Assembly (NCBI GenBank): GCA_027946555.1
Contig: JAPEVC010000087.1
Location: forward strand, 62,001 to 126,000
Reading direction: 5' to 3'
From: Gnomoniopsis sp. IMI 355080
Taxonomy: Eukaryota > Ascomycota > Sordariomycetes > Diaporthales > Gnomoniaceae
Length of the DNA stretch: 64,000 nucleotides
Below, piece by piece: positions 22,655 through 34,964 of this stretch. A program made the translations under genes and the position numbers. Position 1 is the first letter of the stretch, and each line of letters starts with the position of its first letter. The notes under the pieces were generated by a model. That model was not told the DNA's origin, searched no databases, and saw only the letters and a list, made by a program, of their open reading frames with translations.

Positions 22655-25600
22655 GCAGATACTGAAATCGACGGGTATATGCAATGGTTGATCTCACGAC
22701 TGGGGCCTAAGCGGCGATACTGGCTGGAGCTACTTGATGGACGGCAAATGTTGCGTGAACGGCTTGGTCTTGCAACTCCACGTCTTTGAGATGAATGGTT
22801 GAAGTCTGCTCGCGATGATTCATAGAAGCTTCACTGAATTCAGCCAGCAGATATGGAAGGCTGAGGTTGTAAGGAAAACGCCGATGATACCTGTTCAGGG
22901 ATGCTTGGTTGAGGGTACAGGGAGGCTGGGGTCTGGAAGCGCGAGTAGTTTAGTGAGGTCAATCTCTGCCAATTCGGGAACGCTTGATGGATACCTTGAC
23001 GAGACTGGCTTCCAGGAGTTGGGAGGCTGACAAGTTCGGTTACGGTCTGTTCAGCGAAGCTTGACTGAGACTGGTGCAAGGCTGAGGCCTGGGGTTGGAA
23101 GATTTCGATCTTGTCGACGGCAGGTTTCAACAACATCGATTCATACCTGATTCAGAAAGGCTCTATGAACAGTATGTTTAATAAACCATAAATGATGGGT
23201 GGTACTTCAAGGGCCTTTTTGCCATCACGGGCAAAGGGTTGGTGAGGTAATTATGGAACGATGAAATTAATTTCCTGGCTCTATTTCTCCTTGTTCTCTT
23301 CTACTCAGGCAACGGTGCTGCCGATGATGGGCAAAATGGGCATTGAAATTGTTTATCGGTATTAGTAGTATATACGACGACGGCGCGACCGAAGCGGGCT
23401 ATACTTGGAGGAGTTTGGGCGAGGCCACTGCCGCGTAATGATGTACAGCGCAGCCTATCCCATTTCAGACGGAGGAAAAGACCTGGAGTGTACCCTAGTG
23501 AAAGCAGTCAGCAAGACAGCTCAAAACCAAGAGAAGTGGGTATATTGAAGTGAAGAGGTGTGCAACAGTCAGAATTTTCAGTGTAATACCGCTCATTGGA
23601 CCACACACGCACAATAGGCAGTGGTGGTCCTCGCAGTGTGAATATATGTCTCATCATTCAAGCACGGGAGAAGGCAATCAGTGATAACTTACATAGCAGT
23701 CGAGGTCCTGGCAGCACGGTGCCAACGAGGACAACACTCCAGGTCCCCGGTCATGCCTTCACCAGCAGGAGGCAGACTGGGACACATATACCTAGGTAGG
23801 TATGTGAACCTATCTCTGGGCCGGTGAGCGCCGGCGATCTCGAAGCTTGAGCTACGCAAGGGAGGAGCGTGCAACCATGAGCGCCGCGGCACTAGACATG
23901 TTGACAACCTTGAGCCGTTGGTCCTTGTTGGCCTACGTGTTTGCCGACATTGACAGACAAGATATTCTCACGACCACGTTGCTGTCGCCATCGAGCGACA
24001 AAGCTTCACTTCCGGCGTTGGGGTCGCTGCATACTGAGGATGCACATGTGGCGGGCATATGTTAGTGCGAGGTTGAGAAACGCCTGTCGTGTTGGTGTTG
24101 AGGAAATTTTGGACGAAATTTTCTTTTAGTGAAGTTGGAGTTGAATCAGCGTCTCCATGACGGTGGCCCAAGCTCCCGACCCAGGTAGGTAGGTGTTACT
24201 GGAGGCCCACCCCCATCCCCCGGGGCCCCTTGTCCTTGCTCGCGGCTCCTTAGACGGCCCGAAGCCGCGGTTCCTAGCGTTGACAGACGTCAATAACAAA
24301 CGCCCGTTCATGCTTCTCCGTGACATTCTCTGGTGTGGAACAGCAGCGGAGCATGGTACCAAGTCAGTGACGAAAACGCATTTCGATTAGAAACAAAGTC
24401 CAATCAACCGGCCGAGATGAAACATTGCAACGAACGGCGGAATCCGCGCCTAACGGGATTTGCTGTGGACCCCGTGGACGTCAAGGTGGACAGCCATCGA
24501 GGGAAGAGTTGGTAAGGGACTGTACTGTTTACTGTCTAGTATACTGGATATTCGCCCCCAACGTGGGCACCCTCAATCAACATAGTTCACTTCCTGTCCT
24601 TGGATATATAATGATTACGTGCTTTGGCGATGTCTTCGTCAAGAAGCAGCGGGCTCTTCTGCACTTGCGGACAAGCCAAAACACACCGGTGAAGTTGCCG
24701 TGGCCGCCAACATCTTCGATCAAGTCGCCCTCGGAGTACGTCCGAGCCAATGGACGTCAGCGCTGCAGCTGTCAAGGATCCTTGTAAGTGTGCCACAATA
24801 AAAAAGGCAGAGAGTTCAAGAAACTGGGAATATCAATTATTCTAAAAAAGCGAGTCTTGCGAGTCTCCAGTTGTATCAGTGCTCTGGACGAGCAATGATC
24901 CACGACGGTCTGGGAAGGTGACCGGGTGACCCACCGGTAATACAGACCACCTTAGACGACTGATCACATTTATAGCAAGTCCAGGTGAAATCCTTCGAAG
25001 TATTCCACCATACCGCAGAATCATACGTGCTGACATGCCGTGTCAGCGGGCCAGCGGGCCAGCAGCAGGAATCGACCTGGACATTTCCCAGTGTCCCAGC
25101 CTGGACCACACGGAAGAATCCGCGACCGTGGCCCGGGAATATGGAAACTTTGTGGCAGCCTCTTCGTTAGGGAACGACAGAGGAAGAGCACAACGCGCTA
25201 TGCTTGCTTCGGGCCGACACCCTGCATGTCGTCTTCCGGGGGCTTTCAAAGCTTGATCTCAGGGTATTGAGAACCCCTTTCCTGCCCTGCCTGTCCGACT
25301 ACGCTTGTGCACAACTGCTGCAGAACTACGAATAGCCGACTTGCTCCTCTGCCGACATGAAGATCCCTGCGAATATAACAGAACACAAGTCCGTCTATGG
25401 CCCAAAGACAGCCGTCACGTGCCGATTGTTACGCAAATAGTCAAGAGGTAGACCCCCGGTCGACCAGGACACAGCGAGTAGTCAACGCTGAGCAGCGAGA
25501 CCGTGACAATTGACATGCTTCTGTGCTACCATAGGGTGTTACAATAAGTAACAATGCACCCAAACTGTATCCATATATGCAGATAGTTCGTTGCACTCGG

Positions 25601-25926
25601 GGACCACTCCGACGATCACCTCCACTTGGTGCCGCGGTTCCGGTATCCTTCGACCCGACCCCCTGGGAAGTGGGCCCAATAGAGAGTGCTCTACTTCCAG
25701 ACTCGTGGATCCTGACGCACATTATGCTACCTTACGAATGTCCATGCTGACCAGCAGCTTGGGCGGCTTTAAGTCTTAATCGAGCAAGCTCGCCCAGCTT
25801 TTCTGCACCATGGACGCCCTGAAGTGGTCTTATATCTTGTCTAGGTCCTACATACATCACGTCTGATTGACACGTTCTTTGGTGCAAGTCTCGACATAAA
25901 CAACAACGAGTGGGCAATATCAAACT
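22655..25926. other. Gene-poor region of 3.3 kb
   Basis: Only short open frames occur here, often overlapping on both strands (for example 24876-25270), with no recognisable protein. TAGG-family repeats lie at 23789-23802 and 24183-24194. I see no transposon domain or terminal repeat. Confidence 0.5.
23789..23802. repeat. CCTAGGTAGG palindromic motif
   Basis: TACCTAGGTAGGTA is a copy of the dispersed intergenic palindrome family. A related CAGGTAGGTAGGTG lies at 24182-24195. Confidence 0.75.
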
Positions 25927-28131
25927 ATGTGGGCTAGCGACACCAACGTGCCTGTCGACTGTGGTCGAAGACTGCTCCCTACAGTCATCGACCAGAGAGC
26001 ACGAGATGAGCCAGACAGTGCGTGGTGCTCACTACCAGTGGATGACTATGATCTTTCCAAAGGGTTTGAGGATATCTCCATTTCCAGATTCGCCAACGCC
26101 ATCAACAGACTGGCATGGTTTATAGAGTCTGCTGTTGGGAAATCTAGCACATTCGAGACTGTGGCATATCTGGGAGTGGTGAGTACCCTTTGCTAAGAGT
26201 CAAGCCCTAGCAATCGAAACCAGAACAAAAAGCTCACATTTCTCAGGCCGATATTCGTTACCATATGTTGCAGATGGCCGTCTGCAAGACTGGCCACAAA
26301 GTCCTGTTCTCATCACAAATCAACACCAAGGACTTCCATGTGTCATTACTGGAGCAGACTGACTGCAAAATATTCTTCTCGGGCCTGGGAGTGCATGTGG
26401 ATGATATCCTGGCAGCCAGACCGATGAAGCATGTGGTAATCCCAGATCTGGAAGAGCTCTTGGACCAGACAAAAGCTCCGCACTATCCATACGAGAAGAC
26501 CTTCGAAGAAGCCAAGCACGATCCATACGTCGTGTTGCATACGTCTGGCACAACTGGAACGGCAGTAAGCTTCCCTTTCTCGGAGCACACCTACATCTTC
26601 AGAGAAATGACAGTCGTTGTCTGTCTTCCTTGCTAACAACACTACGATTATAGAAACCCGTTGTTTGGAATCATGCATTCATGGCAACACAGGACCGACA
26701 CCTGCTCTTAGACGAGGTTGCAGGCCGCAAGCACTGCTTGCTTCTCACACATGCGGGTGAAGGTGTGCGCTTCTTGTTGACGACATCACCACCCCATGCT
26801 ATTTCTGCTGGATTCATGATGGTAGGCACATGTTACCCCATCTATCATCTAGCTGCTGACTGTCATCTTGTAGTGTCTCTCTGTATTCGGTAAAGTAGTA
26901 ATTGTGCCTGGCTTCCGTCATCGAGGTGTCAATCCCGATGACCTCTTTGACTTGTTGCCCGCAGCCAACTGTAAGAAGGGTATTATGACGCCTTGGATGA
27001 TGGAGAGTATTGCACGTCGCCCAGACGCCGAGAAATTCATCAGACCCTTCGATCATGTCGCTTTTGGCGGTGGTACGTAGTTGCTTCCTCCTACACAATC
27101 AACACGAATAGAAAGGCTAATCATGTTCTCGAACAGCGGTGCTATCGTCTTTCGCAGCAAAGGTTTGGGCTAAGTATACAAACATACAAAACTTCTGGGG
27201 AGCGACAGAGTCGTTGGCTGCCCCACAGCTTACGGCAGACAAGGAGGATTACGCATATGTCCACTTTAACACCTTCATCGACGGATACGAATTTCGATTA
27301 GTCGAGGATACCGGCTATGTTTCTGAAGGCGGCGAGGCCGAAGATCTTTACGAGTTCGTCATGAAGATCACACCAGACTCGGCGCCGCTCGCAAGCTGGC
27401 ACGCTCGACAAAATATCGATCCGTCAACCACTCCGCCGCCGCTGCCAGAATGGCACACAGCGGACCTCTGGACCCCGCATCCGGATCCAGTCAAGACCTA
27501 TGCCTGGAAATTTGTTTGCAGGAAAGACGACCTGATCTCGTTCTCTACAGGTAAGTGATATATGGACGAAGAACTCATCCTTTGCTGTCGTCTTTTGCAT
27601 TGTGGCGCACGAGTGTCCGATGATTGCAAAGGTTTATAGCATGCGCTATTCTTCTCGATAATTTTTCGATAATTACCTTCAGACATGTTACTGACTGTCG
27701 CACGCGTAGGTGTGAACGGACACCCGGCACCTCTGGAACGAGCTTTATCGGCGAATAAAGAGGTCAGCGCGGGACTTGTGTGTGGCGCCATGCATCGACA
27801 GACTGTGGCACTGATAGAACTTGGTGAAGGACTGGATGTTTCCCAGGAGCTGGCCAGTGAGCTCTGGGATGGCACCATCGGGCCGGCGAACGAGAAGATG
27901 CAAACACATATGCGTGTGGATAAGACACATGTATTACTGTTTCCTTATGGTTCGTTCCCTCGGACACCAAAAGGAAGTGTCATCCGAAAGGCGACGGAGG
28001 AGAAGTTCAGCAAGGAGATCGAGGAGGTATATGAGAAGTTTGGGGATGTGTGGCATGATGCAAAGGATAGGTATGGATCGATATCACAAACTACATCGAT
28101 CGACGTGGAGATTGTACCAAGTGGAGAGTAA
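25927..28131 (+). CDS. NRPS-like adenylate-forming enzyme, adenylation domain only
   Basis: This is an ANL-superfamily enzyme resembling the adenylation domain of fungal NRPS-like (carboxylic acid reductase-type) proteins. It should activate an unknown acid as an acyl-AMP. Six exons (25927-26178, 26247-26564, 26654-26821, 26874-27072, 27137-27550, 27710-28131) give 590 residues. The motifs are A3 HTSGTTGTAKP, A5 NFWGATES, an A7/A8-like WKFVCRKDDLI and A10 PRTPKGSV with the catalytic Lys. The reading frame ends about 50 residues after A10, where such proteins normally continue into a carrier domain. No LGxDSL carrier motif, reductase or thioesterase follows, so it is a free-standing or C-terminally truncated enzyme. 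The region between A8 and A10 is shorter than usual around the 159-nt intron 5. The P450 867 bases downstream on the same strand may act in the same pathway. Confidence 0.82.
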
Positions 28132-28597
28132 AATAATGTAAATGTACCCATCGGGTGGTAGCTTTCGGAGCACCAATTTGGCAGACTTAGGGCCACTCCA
28201 ACTTACCTCTTCTACACATTATGCATAACTGGAGACTACATTGGTGTCGGCATTGCTCTCTCCCAGTCCGACCCATTGCGTACCTCGGCTCCTAGTATCT
28301 GCAGGACAGTCTTGGTCTTGGAGCTTCTTTCCAGACCAATCTGTATGTTGTGCCCGTGGATGTCTATGAACCCCTCTGCGAAACCAGTACTGCAGCAGTT
28401 TGCATCATGGCGTGGTGACTGTAAGCCCTCCACGGGTCGGTCGGCGACTCCATGGCTATCAAGTCGCCGAACCAGGTTCATACGATGTCCGCTTGAGGTC
28501 ATTTTGCCGGTATGCAACCCAATACGTGATTAGAGACCCAGGTGTACGTCAACGCACGTTCCCTATTGAAGGCATATTCCGACGTGCAGTAGTGGAA

Positions 28598-28632
28598 CTA
28601 CCTACCTAGTAGGTACCTGAGTACCTAGGTAC
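28598..28632. repeat. Cluster of ACCTA/TAGGT palindromes
   Basis: Overlapping copies of CTACCTACCTAG, TAGGTACC and GTACCTAGGTAC form nested inverted repeats able to fold into short hairpins. Confidence 0.75.
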
Positions 28633-28815
28633 GCATCTCAATCAATACATCTAGACCACTTCTAAATCGCCAATGAACATGCTGCAACTTCACAGTAATA
28701 CGGGCCCATGCTTGACTCCTCCATAGATAACGTATTACTCAGTATGTCTCCCCAAAAAAAAACAATACAAAAAGGAAAGCTCCGCCTAGCCCGCTTTGTA
28801 CCATTGGTGCATCAG

Positions 28816-28816
<1 letters not shown>

Positions 28817-28849
<33 letters not shown>
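28817..28849. repeat. (TA)16 microsatellite
   Basis: An uninterrupted 33-base TA run lies in the P450 promoter, ending 148 bases upstream of the ATG. It could affect promoter melting and is prone to length change. Confidence 0.95.
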
Positions 28850-28852
<3 letters not shown>

Positions 28853-28997
28853 TGGTGCGTACCCAAGATGGTATCTGAGGCATTGCCCTTTCTTTCCGTC
28901 CTTATTCATGCTCAACATATAAAGAAAATCAAACAAAAGGTCTTTTCCAGATTTCATCTGGTATACAGGTCTCGGATTTTGGGCAGCGGACGTCAAT

Positions 28998-30843
28998 ATG
29001 CCTAATGCGTGGTTTCTCATCACCCTCACCCTGGTGTTCCTAGCGGGATATGCGCTGTCGAAGATCGGGAGACGACCTCCTGACTGTCCTCCGGGGCCGC
29101 CTACACTGCCTATCATTGGCAATCTACACCAGATTCCCACGAAAGACCCTTACCTACAGTTTGAAAAATGGGCACAAGAATATGGGTCAGTTCAATCATA
29201 GATACCTTTTAGAGCCTTCAAACTATCGAGATAAGCTACTAAAATCAGCTTAGGGAAATCTATTCCCTGATGCTCGGCACTACGGTTCTAATTGTGCTGT
29301 CAAGTGACAATGTTGTCAAAGAGCTCATGGTGAAGCGCAGTGGCATCTATTCCTCTCGACCTGACATGGAGATATTAAGGGATCTCAGCGGAGGCAACAC
29401 TCGAGTAACCTTCATGCCGTACGGCGAGGAATGGCGACTCGTCCGCAAGATATACCACAACACTCTCGACGTCAAGGCCGCGGATTCTTATGTACCATAC
29501 CAGGACTTGGAGAGCAAGCACCTGCTCGCTGGTTTCCTGGAGGCTCCGGACTCGTTCGAGGACCACCTCAAGCGTTACACGCACAGTCAGACGACGCAAA
29601 TTGTCTTTGGATTTCGAATCATTTCCATCCATGACCCAAACCTCAAGCAATTCTTCGAGTCTTTTGAACAGGTCGTGGTCGCGACTCAAGCCACGTCTGC
29701 TGCCTTACTGGACCTTTTCCCAATCCTGAGGAGGCTGCCCGAGATTTGTCTTCCGATGAAACGGCGAGCGAAAAGGCTGCACAAAGCAGAAGAATTGTTG
29801 TATGGAGGACACTGGTCAAGAGCAAAGGCAAAAGTCGAGCAGGGCAAATTAAAGGTACGAATATTCTTACCCTGGAAGACAATGTGAAGGCTTACCGCAC
29901 ACCTCCAAAAGACAATAACAATGCTAATTAAACTTTGGCAACAGTCTTGTTTCAGCGTTGACCTATGCAAAGCGCAAAAGGAATATGGATTCTCGGACAA
30001 GCTGGCATCATACATCGCAGGTGTCCAACTGGAGGGTGGTACGGACTCATCCGTTGCGACGCTCCTTGGCTTTGTTTTGGCGATGCTCCTCTTCCCAGAC
30101 GTGCAAAAAACCGCACAGCGCGAACTTGACCGCGTTTGCGGAAGTAGGCTTCCGACGATGCAAGATGAGGAATCGTTGCCGTACATCCGCGGCTGCGTCA
30201 AGGAGACTCTTCGCTGGTTTCCAACTGCTGTTCTGGGTTTACCACATGCTACGACAAGGAACGACGAGTATCAGGGATATCACATCCCCAAGGATGCAAC
30301 TGTTTTGATGAATGTCTGGTAAGCCACCTTTTTTGATAACTAGGTTTTCTTCTTTCTAGCCTTGTTTTCTTCTTTTGTGTTCAAAACTGTCAACCTGATT
30401 CGCCAATCCGTAGGACCCTCCATCAGAACCCGGATCGGTATCCTGAGCCGACGGAATTCAACCCTTTACGCTTTATCAATGACAAGCAAACCTCTTCAGA
30501 GGCTGCAATGAACTCCGACATTTCCCAAAGAGACCACTTCATGTTTGGTATTGGTAGAAGAATATGTCCCGGGATGAACATTGCAGATCGATCCTTATTT
30601 CTGGCAATATCAAGACTTCTGTGGGCATTTCGTTTCGAAAAGGCTCTGGATGAGGATGGAAAGGAAATTGTTCCAGAAGCACGAGCAGTGACACAAGCAT
30701 CTCTCGTGCAGCCTCTGCCATTCCCAGTCAAAATAATCCCAAGGAGCGATATGCATGCTGAAATGATCAAGACACAATGGAAAGAAAGCCAGGACTTGCT
30801 TGACGAGGAGGGTCAGTGGCTGTCGCCGGCACACAGCCTTTGA
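28998..30843 (+). CDS. Cytochrome P450 monooxygenase
   Basis: This is a microsomal P450 of the fungal secondary-metabolism type. Four exons (28998-29185, 29254-29854, 29945-30318, 30414-30843) encode 530 residues. An N-terminal membrane anchor (WFLITLTLVFLAGYAL) is followed by the proline-rich hinge CPPGPPTLPIIGN. The C-helix WRLVRK, the I-helix GGTDSS (in place of AGxDTT), the ExxR motif KETLR, the meander region NPDRYPEPTEFNPLRF and the haem loop FGIGRRICPG with its Cys ligand are all intact. The general look is that of the CYP64/O-methylsterigmatocystin oxidoreductase-like group. The substrate is unknown. It follows the adenylating enzyme in the same orientation. Confidence 0.95.
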
Positions 30844-31162
30844 TCTTGAAGAAACTCGGTAAGCATCTGGGTTTGTTCCTGAGTGGCATTGGGTTCGCGT
30901 GGGAGTATGGTATCATAGGAGTGGTAGTCTCTTAGTATCAGCTGCGACCATAGAAACCAAGCCAAGTCGGTCGTCTTGATATGTGCACATACCTACCTTA
31001 GGCATTCAAATAAAGCACTTGGCCTACGAAGCTGCCACTCTTAGTTTTGGAGTTGGAGAGTGACTCTTTAAACTGGATGGCTCTCTCCTTATCCATCATC
31101 CTGTGATTATAATGTTGGTATATAGCCCCTGCTACATCCCTACGGCTATTGAAAGCAGTGTC

Positions 31163-31184
31163 ACACAGGCCTGTTGGCCTGTGT
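31163..31184. repeat. Perfect 9-bp inverted repeat with 4-nt loop
   Basis: ACACAGGCC and GGCCTGTGT are separated by TGTT, and the hairpin is immediately followed by a CCTAGG palindrome. It lies 320 bases after the P450 stop and could mark a transcript end or be a miniature-element remnant. Confidence 0.6.
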
Positions 31185-31458
31185 AAACTTACCTAGGTAT
31201 CTAGGTAGACTGACCATCGACTTTTCACATATCTGAAGACCTTGAAGAGCGTGGTTCAAACCACCCTTTTTAGCCAACCGACACATATATAGTCCATTTG
31301 TTGTTTACAGTCAATTTGCATATTTGAGATTTGGACAAATGCAGATGCCTTCTCCACTCCTATTGAATCAGAATTGAAGAGATTGGCAGACTTTGTTCTA
31401 AAATTATTGAATACTACATTCCCAAAAGTTCCCAACTGTAGCTACTAGCTATTATAGT

Positions 31459-31475
31459 ACTACCTACCTAGGTAG
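31459..31475. repeat. TACCTACCTAGGTAG palindromic motif
   Basis: This is another copy of the dispersed ACCTACCTAGGTAGGT family, in AT-rich intergenic DNA. Confidence 0.75.
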
Positions 31476-32174
31476 ATTGTGCTATATGTAATATTTGGAT
31501 GTCGAACTCCCTAGAAGGACTTTTGTCCCATATCTATGAAATGTTGAACTGGGTCCCCAATCTTTACCTATCTACGTTATCATTAATGATCGAACAAGAG
31601 CTGATTGTAGGTCAGTATAAATCCAGGTTTCCAAAAGCACTTGAGTGCAATTGCAGAATCGTCAACATATATATATGCTAAAGTTCTTCTTCTTACCGAT
31701 TGTGCTCACTGTCATAGATGATTCTTCAAAACCTCCCCCTCCTATCGTCCATGGTTACCCATCCATAGTTCTTAATCGAAGATAATAGTACATGTTGAGT
31801 CACAATACCATCTGAAATTGGCGGCTGCCGTAGGTGAGTTCCAGATACACAACATCATCGCGGGAGCCACTTCATTCTTCTCACTGATTGCACTCGCTAT
31901 TCTTGGTGAATTTCTCCGATCATTAATAGCTCCACTTGACCGAGGACAAGGGCACATGCTGTTTCTGAACAACATCTGAATTTGGCGGGAATTCCGGCTA
32001 CACGTTGTGATCTTGGAACCACGAATAGTTCTTTCGAACAAACACCGGCTCCACAGTTTCCGCACTCTTTTCTCTTCTACCTAGATACCAAACACAAACC
32101 ACTTACCATCACATCCATACGTCTTCCAAACATCCGTCCTTCAAACATCCGTTCCCAAGGCACACACAGGCAAT

Positions 32175-33357
32175 ATGTCTTCTCCCTTGAACAGCCCCAT
32201 CGTCCCGGTCCACACCGCTGACGCCAATGAGGATATAATCAGTCTCGAGCTGACCTCCTCTGGTCCTGCCTCAGTCAACGAGTGCACCATGCCCGAGCAG
32301 ATCGCTGACGGCATGGAGGACATCATCAACATCGAGGTTGCCCCTCCATCTCCTTTCGCTTTCTTTTGCCCCGCTCCCGTCCCTGGCTCTGACGACAGCG
32401 ACACTGCTGCTGGCAGTCTCACAAGTGATGAAGAGACCACTATTCCTGTCATTGTTCCATACAATGGCTCGTTCGACTCTGTAAGTATTGTGTCTCCCAC
32501 TAGTCTTATCCTTTCGCTTCACTTTACGGGCCCGAAGCTGAGTCTGACATCAGATTCCCAAGGCCTACAAGCAGGACACCCCTTCCGAGGACTTCAGTGA
32601 CTGGCCCGCATATCTCAGCTTTTGCGAAGAGGGGTAGGTAATTTCTTGCACAACCGCCATTAAATTTATCCTCTACATGTTGGTTGCCCCTGACTTTCTT
32701 GACAGTCCCTTCCTCCGCCTCCAGTGCGTCGGTAAGTTCAACGACGATGACACTCCTAGATCGCTCAAGGAGATCAAGATCTCGAGAAAGCTGCTCTGCG
32801 ACCACAGCGAGTACTTTAAGGGCATGCACAGACATGAGTTTCAAGAGACAAAGACGGGAATCGTGCCACTCGATGACATCCTCCATGAGGACCTGATGCG
32901 CTTGAAGCTAATCCTGATGTGCGGCAAGCATAACGGCCACGCCAACATTGGCAAGGAGGCGAACGAAATGACCAACCTCGTTCGCGTGTACGAGCTGGCA
33001 GACCGCTTTATTATGCCAGAAATCGCGAGATTGATCATGAATCGCACCAGAGAGTTCATTGCCTCGCAACGTTATTGGATGGTCCAATATCGACAGGACG
33101 TTCTGGATGCGTTGGCCGTTTCCATCATCACCACCGAGAAAGAGAACTTCCACCGTGCGAAGCTCCAGGATTTCTGCGAGGCTTATACCAAGTTGGCTAA
33201 GATGGGTGACTTAGCCCGGCTGATTCAACCTGACCAGCTCGCGAAGCTCATCGCCGAGTGCTGCCCCCCTCGGCTGCTGCACAGCATGGCGCCCTGCATG
33301 GATCAGGAATTCTACAACACCGTCAGCAGAAAGATGCTTTATAACATGGGGATCTGA
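32175..33357 (+). CDS. BTB/POZ-like domain protein
   Basis: Three exons (32175-32480, 32554-32633, 32706-33357) encode 345 residues. The N-terminal 100 residues are acidic and low-complexity. The C-terminal part resembles the fungal BTB/POZ-only proteins: VGKFNDDDTPRSLKEIKISR is followed by LLCDHSEYFKGMHRHEFQE, the usual 'stored outside the protein, forms a dimer' core, and then a helical segment (LADRFIMPEIARLIMN) like a BACK-type extension. Such proteins often bridge to cullin-3, but no partner domain is present. Intron 2 follows GAAGAGGG with donor GTAGGT. No signal peptide is seen. The family call is moderately sure and the function is not known. Confidence 0.75.
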
Positions 33358-34964
33358 GAAAGCTTCTGACAGCACATCGGGCCTGAGTCGGCTCTGATCC
33401 CACACACTTGACTGCTACTCAGCAGCCTCTCATATCGGCCTCTATCGTGCACAGAGATTCGCTCAAGAATTCTCGCATTGTGCGAGTATGAGATATACGA
33501 GGTTCCATACATCTTGACATGGGGAAAATTGGAAAAGAAAGACCACAAATGGATCAAGCGTCGACGGCGACCGTGGCGATCGGTGACGAATTTTACAGGA
33601 AAGTTTGCACCATGTTGGTGACATCCCGCTTTGATAGTACCTACCGTATTCCATAGCATCTCTAGCTATGGAATTCAGAGTCTGAATTTGAGCATTTTAG
33701 AGTATGTGATATCAAATTCGTGGCACTGAGTTGTCATCTGCTGGATTCAAAGATGGAATCGAGAAGCCTTACTGTTAATGTGATGTGCACAAAACATCCA
33801 TGGATTGCTCGCCGTACGTCTTTCAGCCAGACTCTTGCAAGTGTATAGAGAAATGCGTGATTTACTCCACCCATTTACAATGCAAGTAATTTCTCCATTG
33901 AAGATTTCTTATACCAGTACACTGGAAACATTCCTCGTCGAAAAGTTTTGAGCACCCTATGCCAGGTTGATCTTAACCTACCTAGGTAGAGGTAGGTAAC
34001 TAAATAATGCAGCAGGAGCATCTCCTTCACGTAATGTGTCTGTCAGATTGATGGGATATTTCAATGGAGCTATTGCTCATGCCCTTCATAGTATGGTTGG
34101 ATCTTGAGTGTAGTGTTCTCCCACTTTAAAACTCCGAGAGAAGGACTGCAATTTCCTACAAGGGCGCATTTGGAGGCAAACATCTCTCATGGAGTCATGG
34201 CTTTACGTCTACTTGCATTTCACATACTCTTGCAGCAGTGTCTGAAGCAAAGTTTACCTCATTCGAGCAGCTTTAGATTTTCAGCAGGTGATCAAAGGAT
34301 TACTGCCAATCATAAGGCAAACCAAACGGACACCTACCATGGGAGCAAGCCTTGGGATGGGGGGCTTTCTCAAACATGGAGACATTGTCAGCATCCAAAA
34401 CATTTGCGACGAACCTTTGTGTGTGCCATCATATGATCCCTTTATGATTACGTGTCTGGTTTCTATCCTGAAGATATGATTCTTGTCCATGAATAGGTGC
34501 GCAGGTGAATAGGGTCATATCATAGAAACTCAAACATTACAAAGGCATTACAAGAGCATCACATAAATGTATTCGATTCCAGAGGAACAGTATGAGGGCA
34601 TTTGACATGCTATTTACGGGCAGATTACGGGTTTTCCTCTCCATCATGACAGAGTAGATTTCTAAACTAGCTTTGAGCCACCTCAGACGATGTCTTGAAA
34701 TAGTCAAGGTCCTCTATAACAAGTGCAGTGGGCCAATTGAAGACCCTTCTCAGAGAAAGACTCTCCGGCCTGGCCGCCACGGACGGCTTGGAAGCCGTGA
34801 GCTCAGCATACTATTCCAAGAACAGGTCCGCTAGGGACTGTCTCTTTACCTCTCGACCTGTTGACGCTCAGTCTACCCACCGTCCTTCAAGGGCGTCGCT
34901 CAGCTGGCTCGTCTTTCGCAGCAGGTGCAATTGCTGCCGCCTACTCTCAGGATCACGCAGGCCC
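33358..34964. other. Intergenic region of 1.6 kb
   Basis: AT-richer DNA without a supported gene. A tight cluster of CCTA/TAGG palindromes lies at 33976-33999. Confidence 0.55.
33976..33999. repeat. ACCTACCTAGGTAGAGGTAGGT motif cluster
   Basis: Overlapping palindromic copies of the CCTAGG family. The left and right halves can pair. Confidence 0.75.

Larger units (their letters stand above)
28132..28997. other. Spacer between adenylating enzyme and P450
   Basis: The spacer holds a CCTAGG/AGGTACC palindromic cluster at 28598-28632 and a (TA)16 run at 28817-28849, about 150 bases before the P450 start. No carrier-domain coding sequence is found here. Confidence 0.6.
30844..32174. other. Intergenic region downstream of P450
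   Basis: No supported gene lies here. Notable are a perfect 9-bp hairpin with TGTT loop at 31163-31184, and ACCTAGGTA-type palindromes at 31189-31208 and 31459-31475. Confidence 0.55.

Noticed and set aside
22655..25926. Possible transposon or RIP-degraded element
   Set aside because: Base composition is not AT-biased, and no transposase or reverse-transcriptase motifs or terminal repeats were seen.
31240..31275. tRNA-like T-arm (GTGGTTCAAACCAC followed by a T run)
   Set aside because: No matching acceptor, D-arm or anticodon arm upstream at the right spacing.
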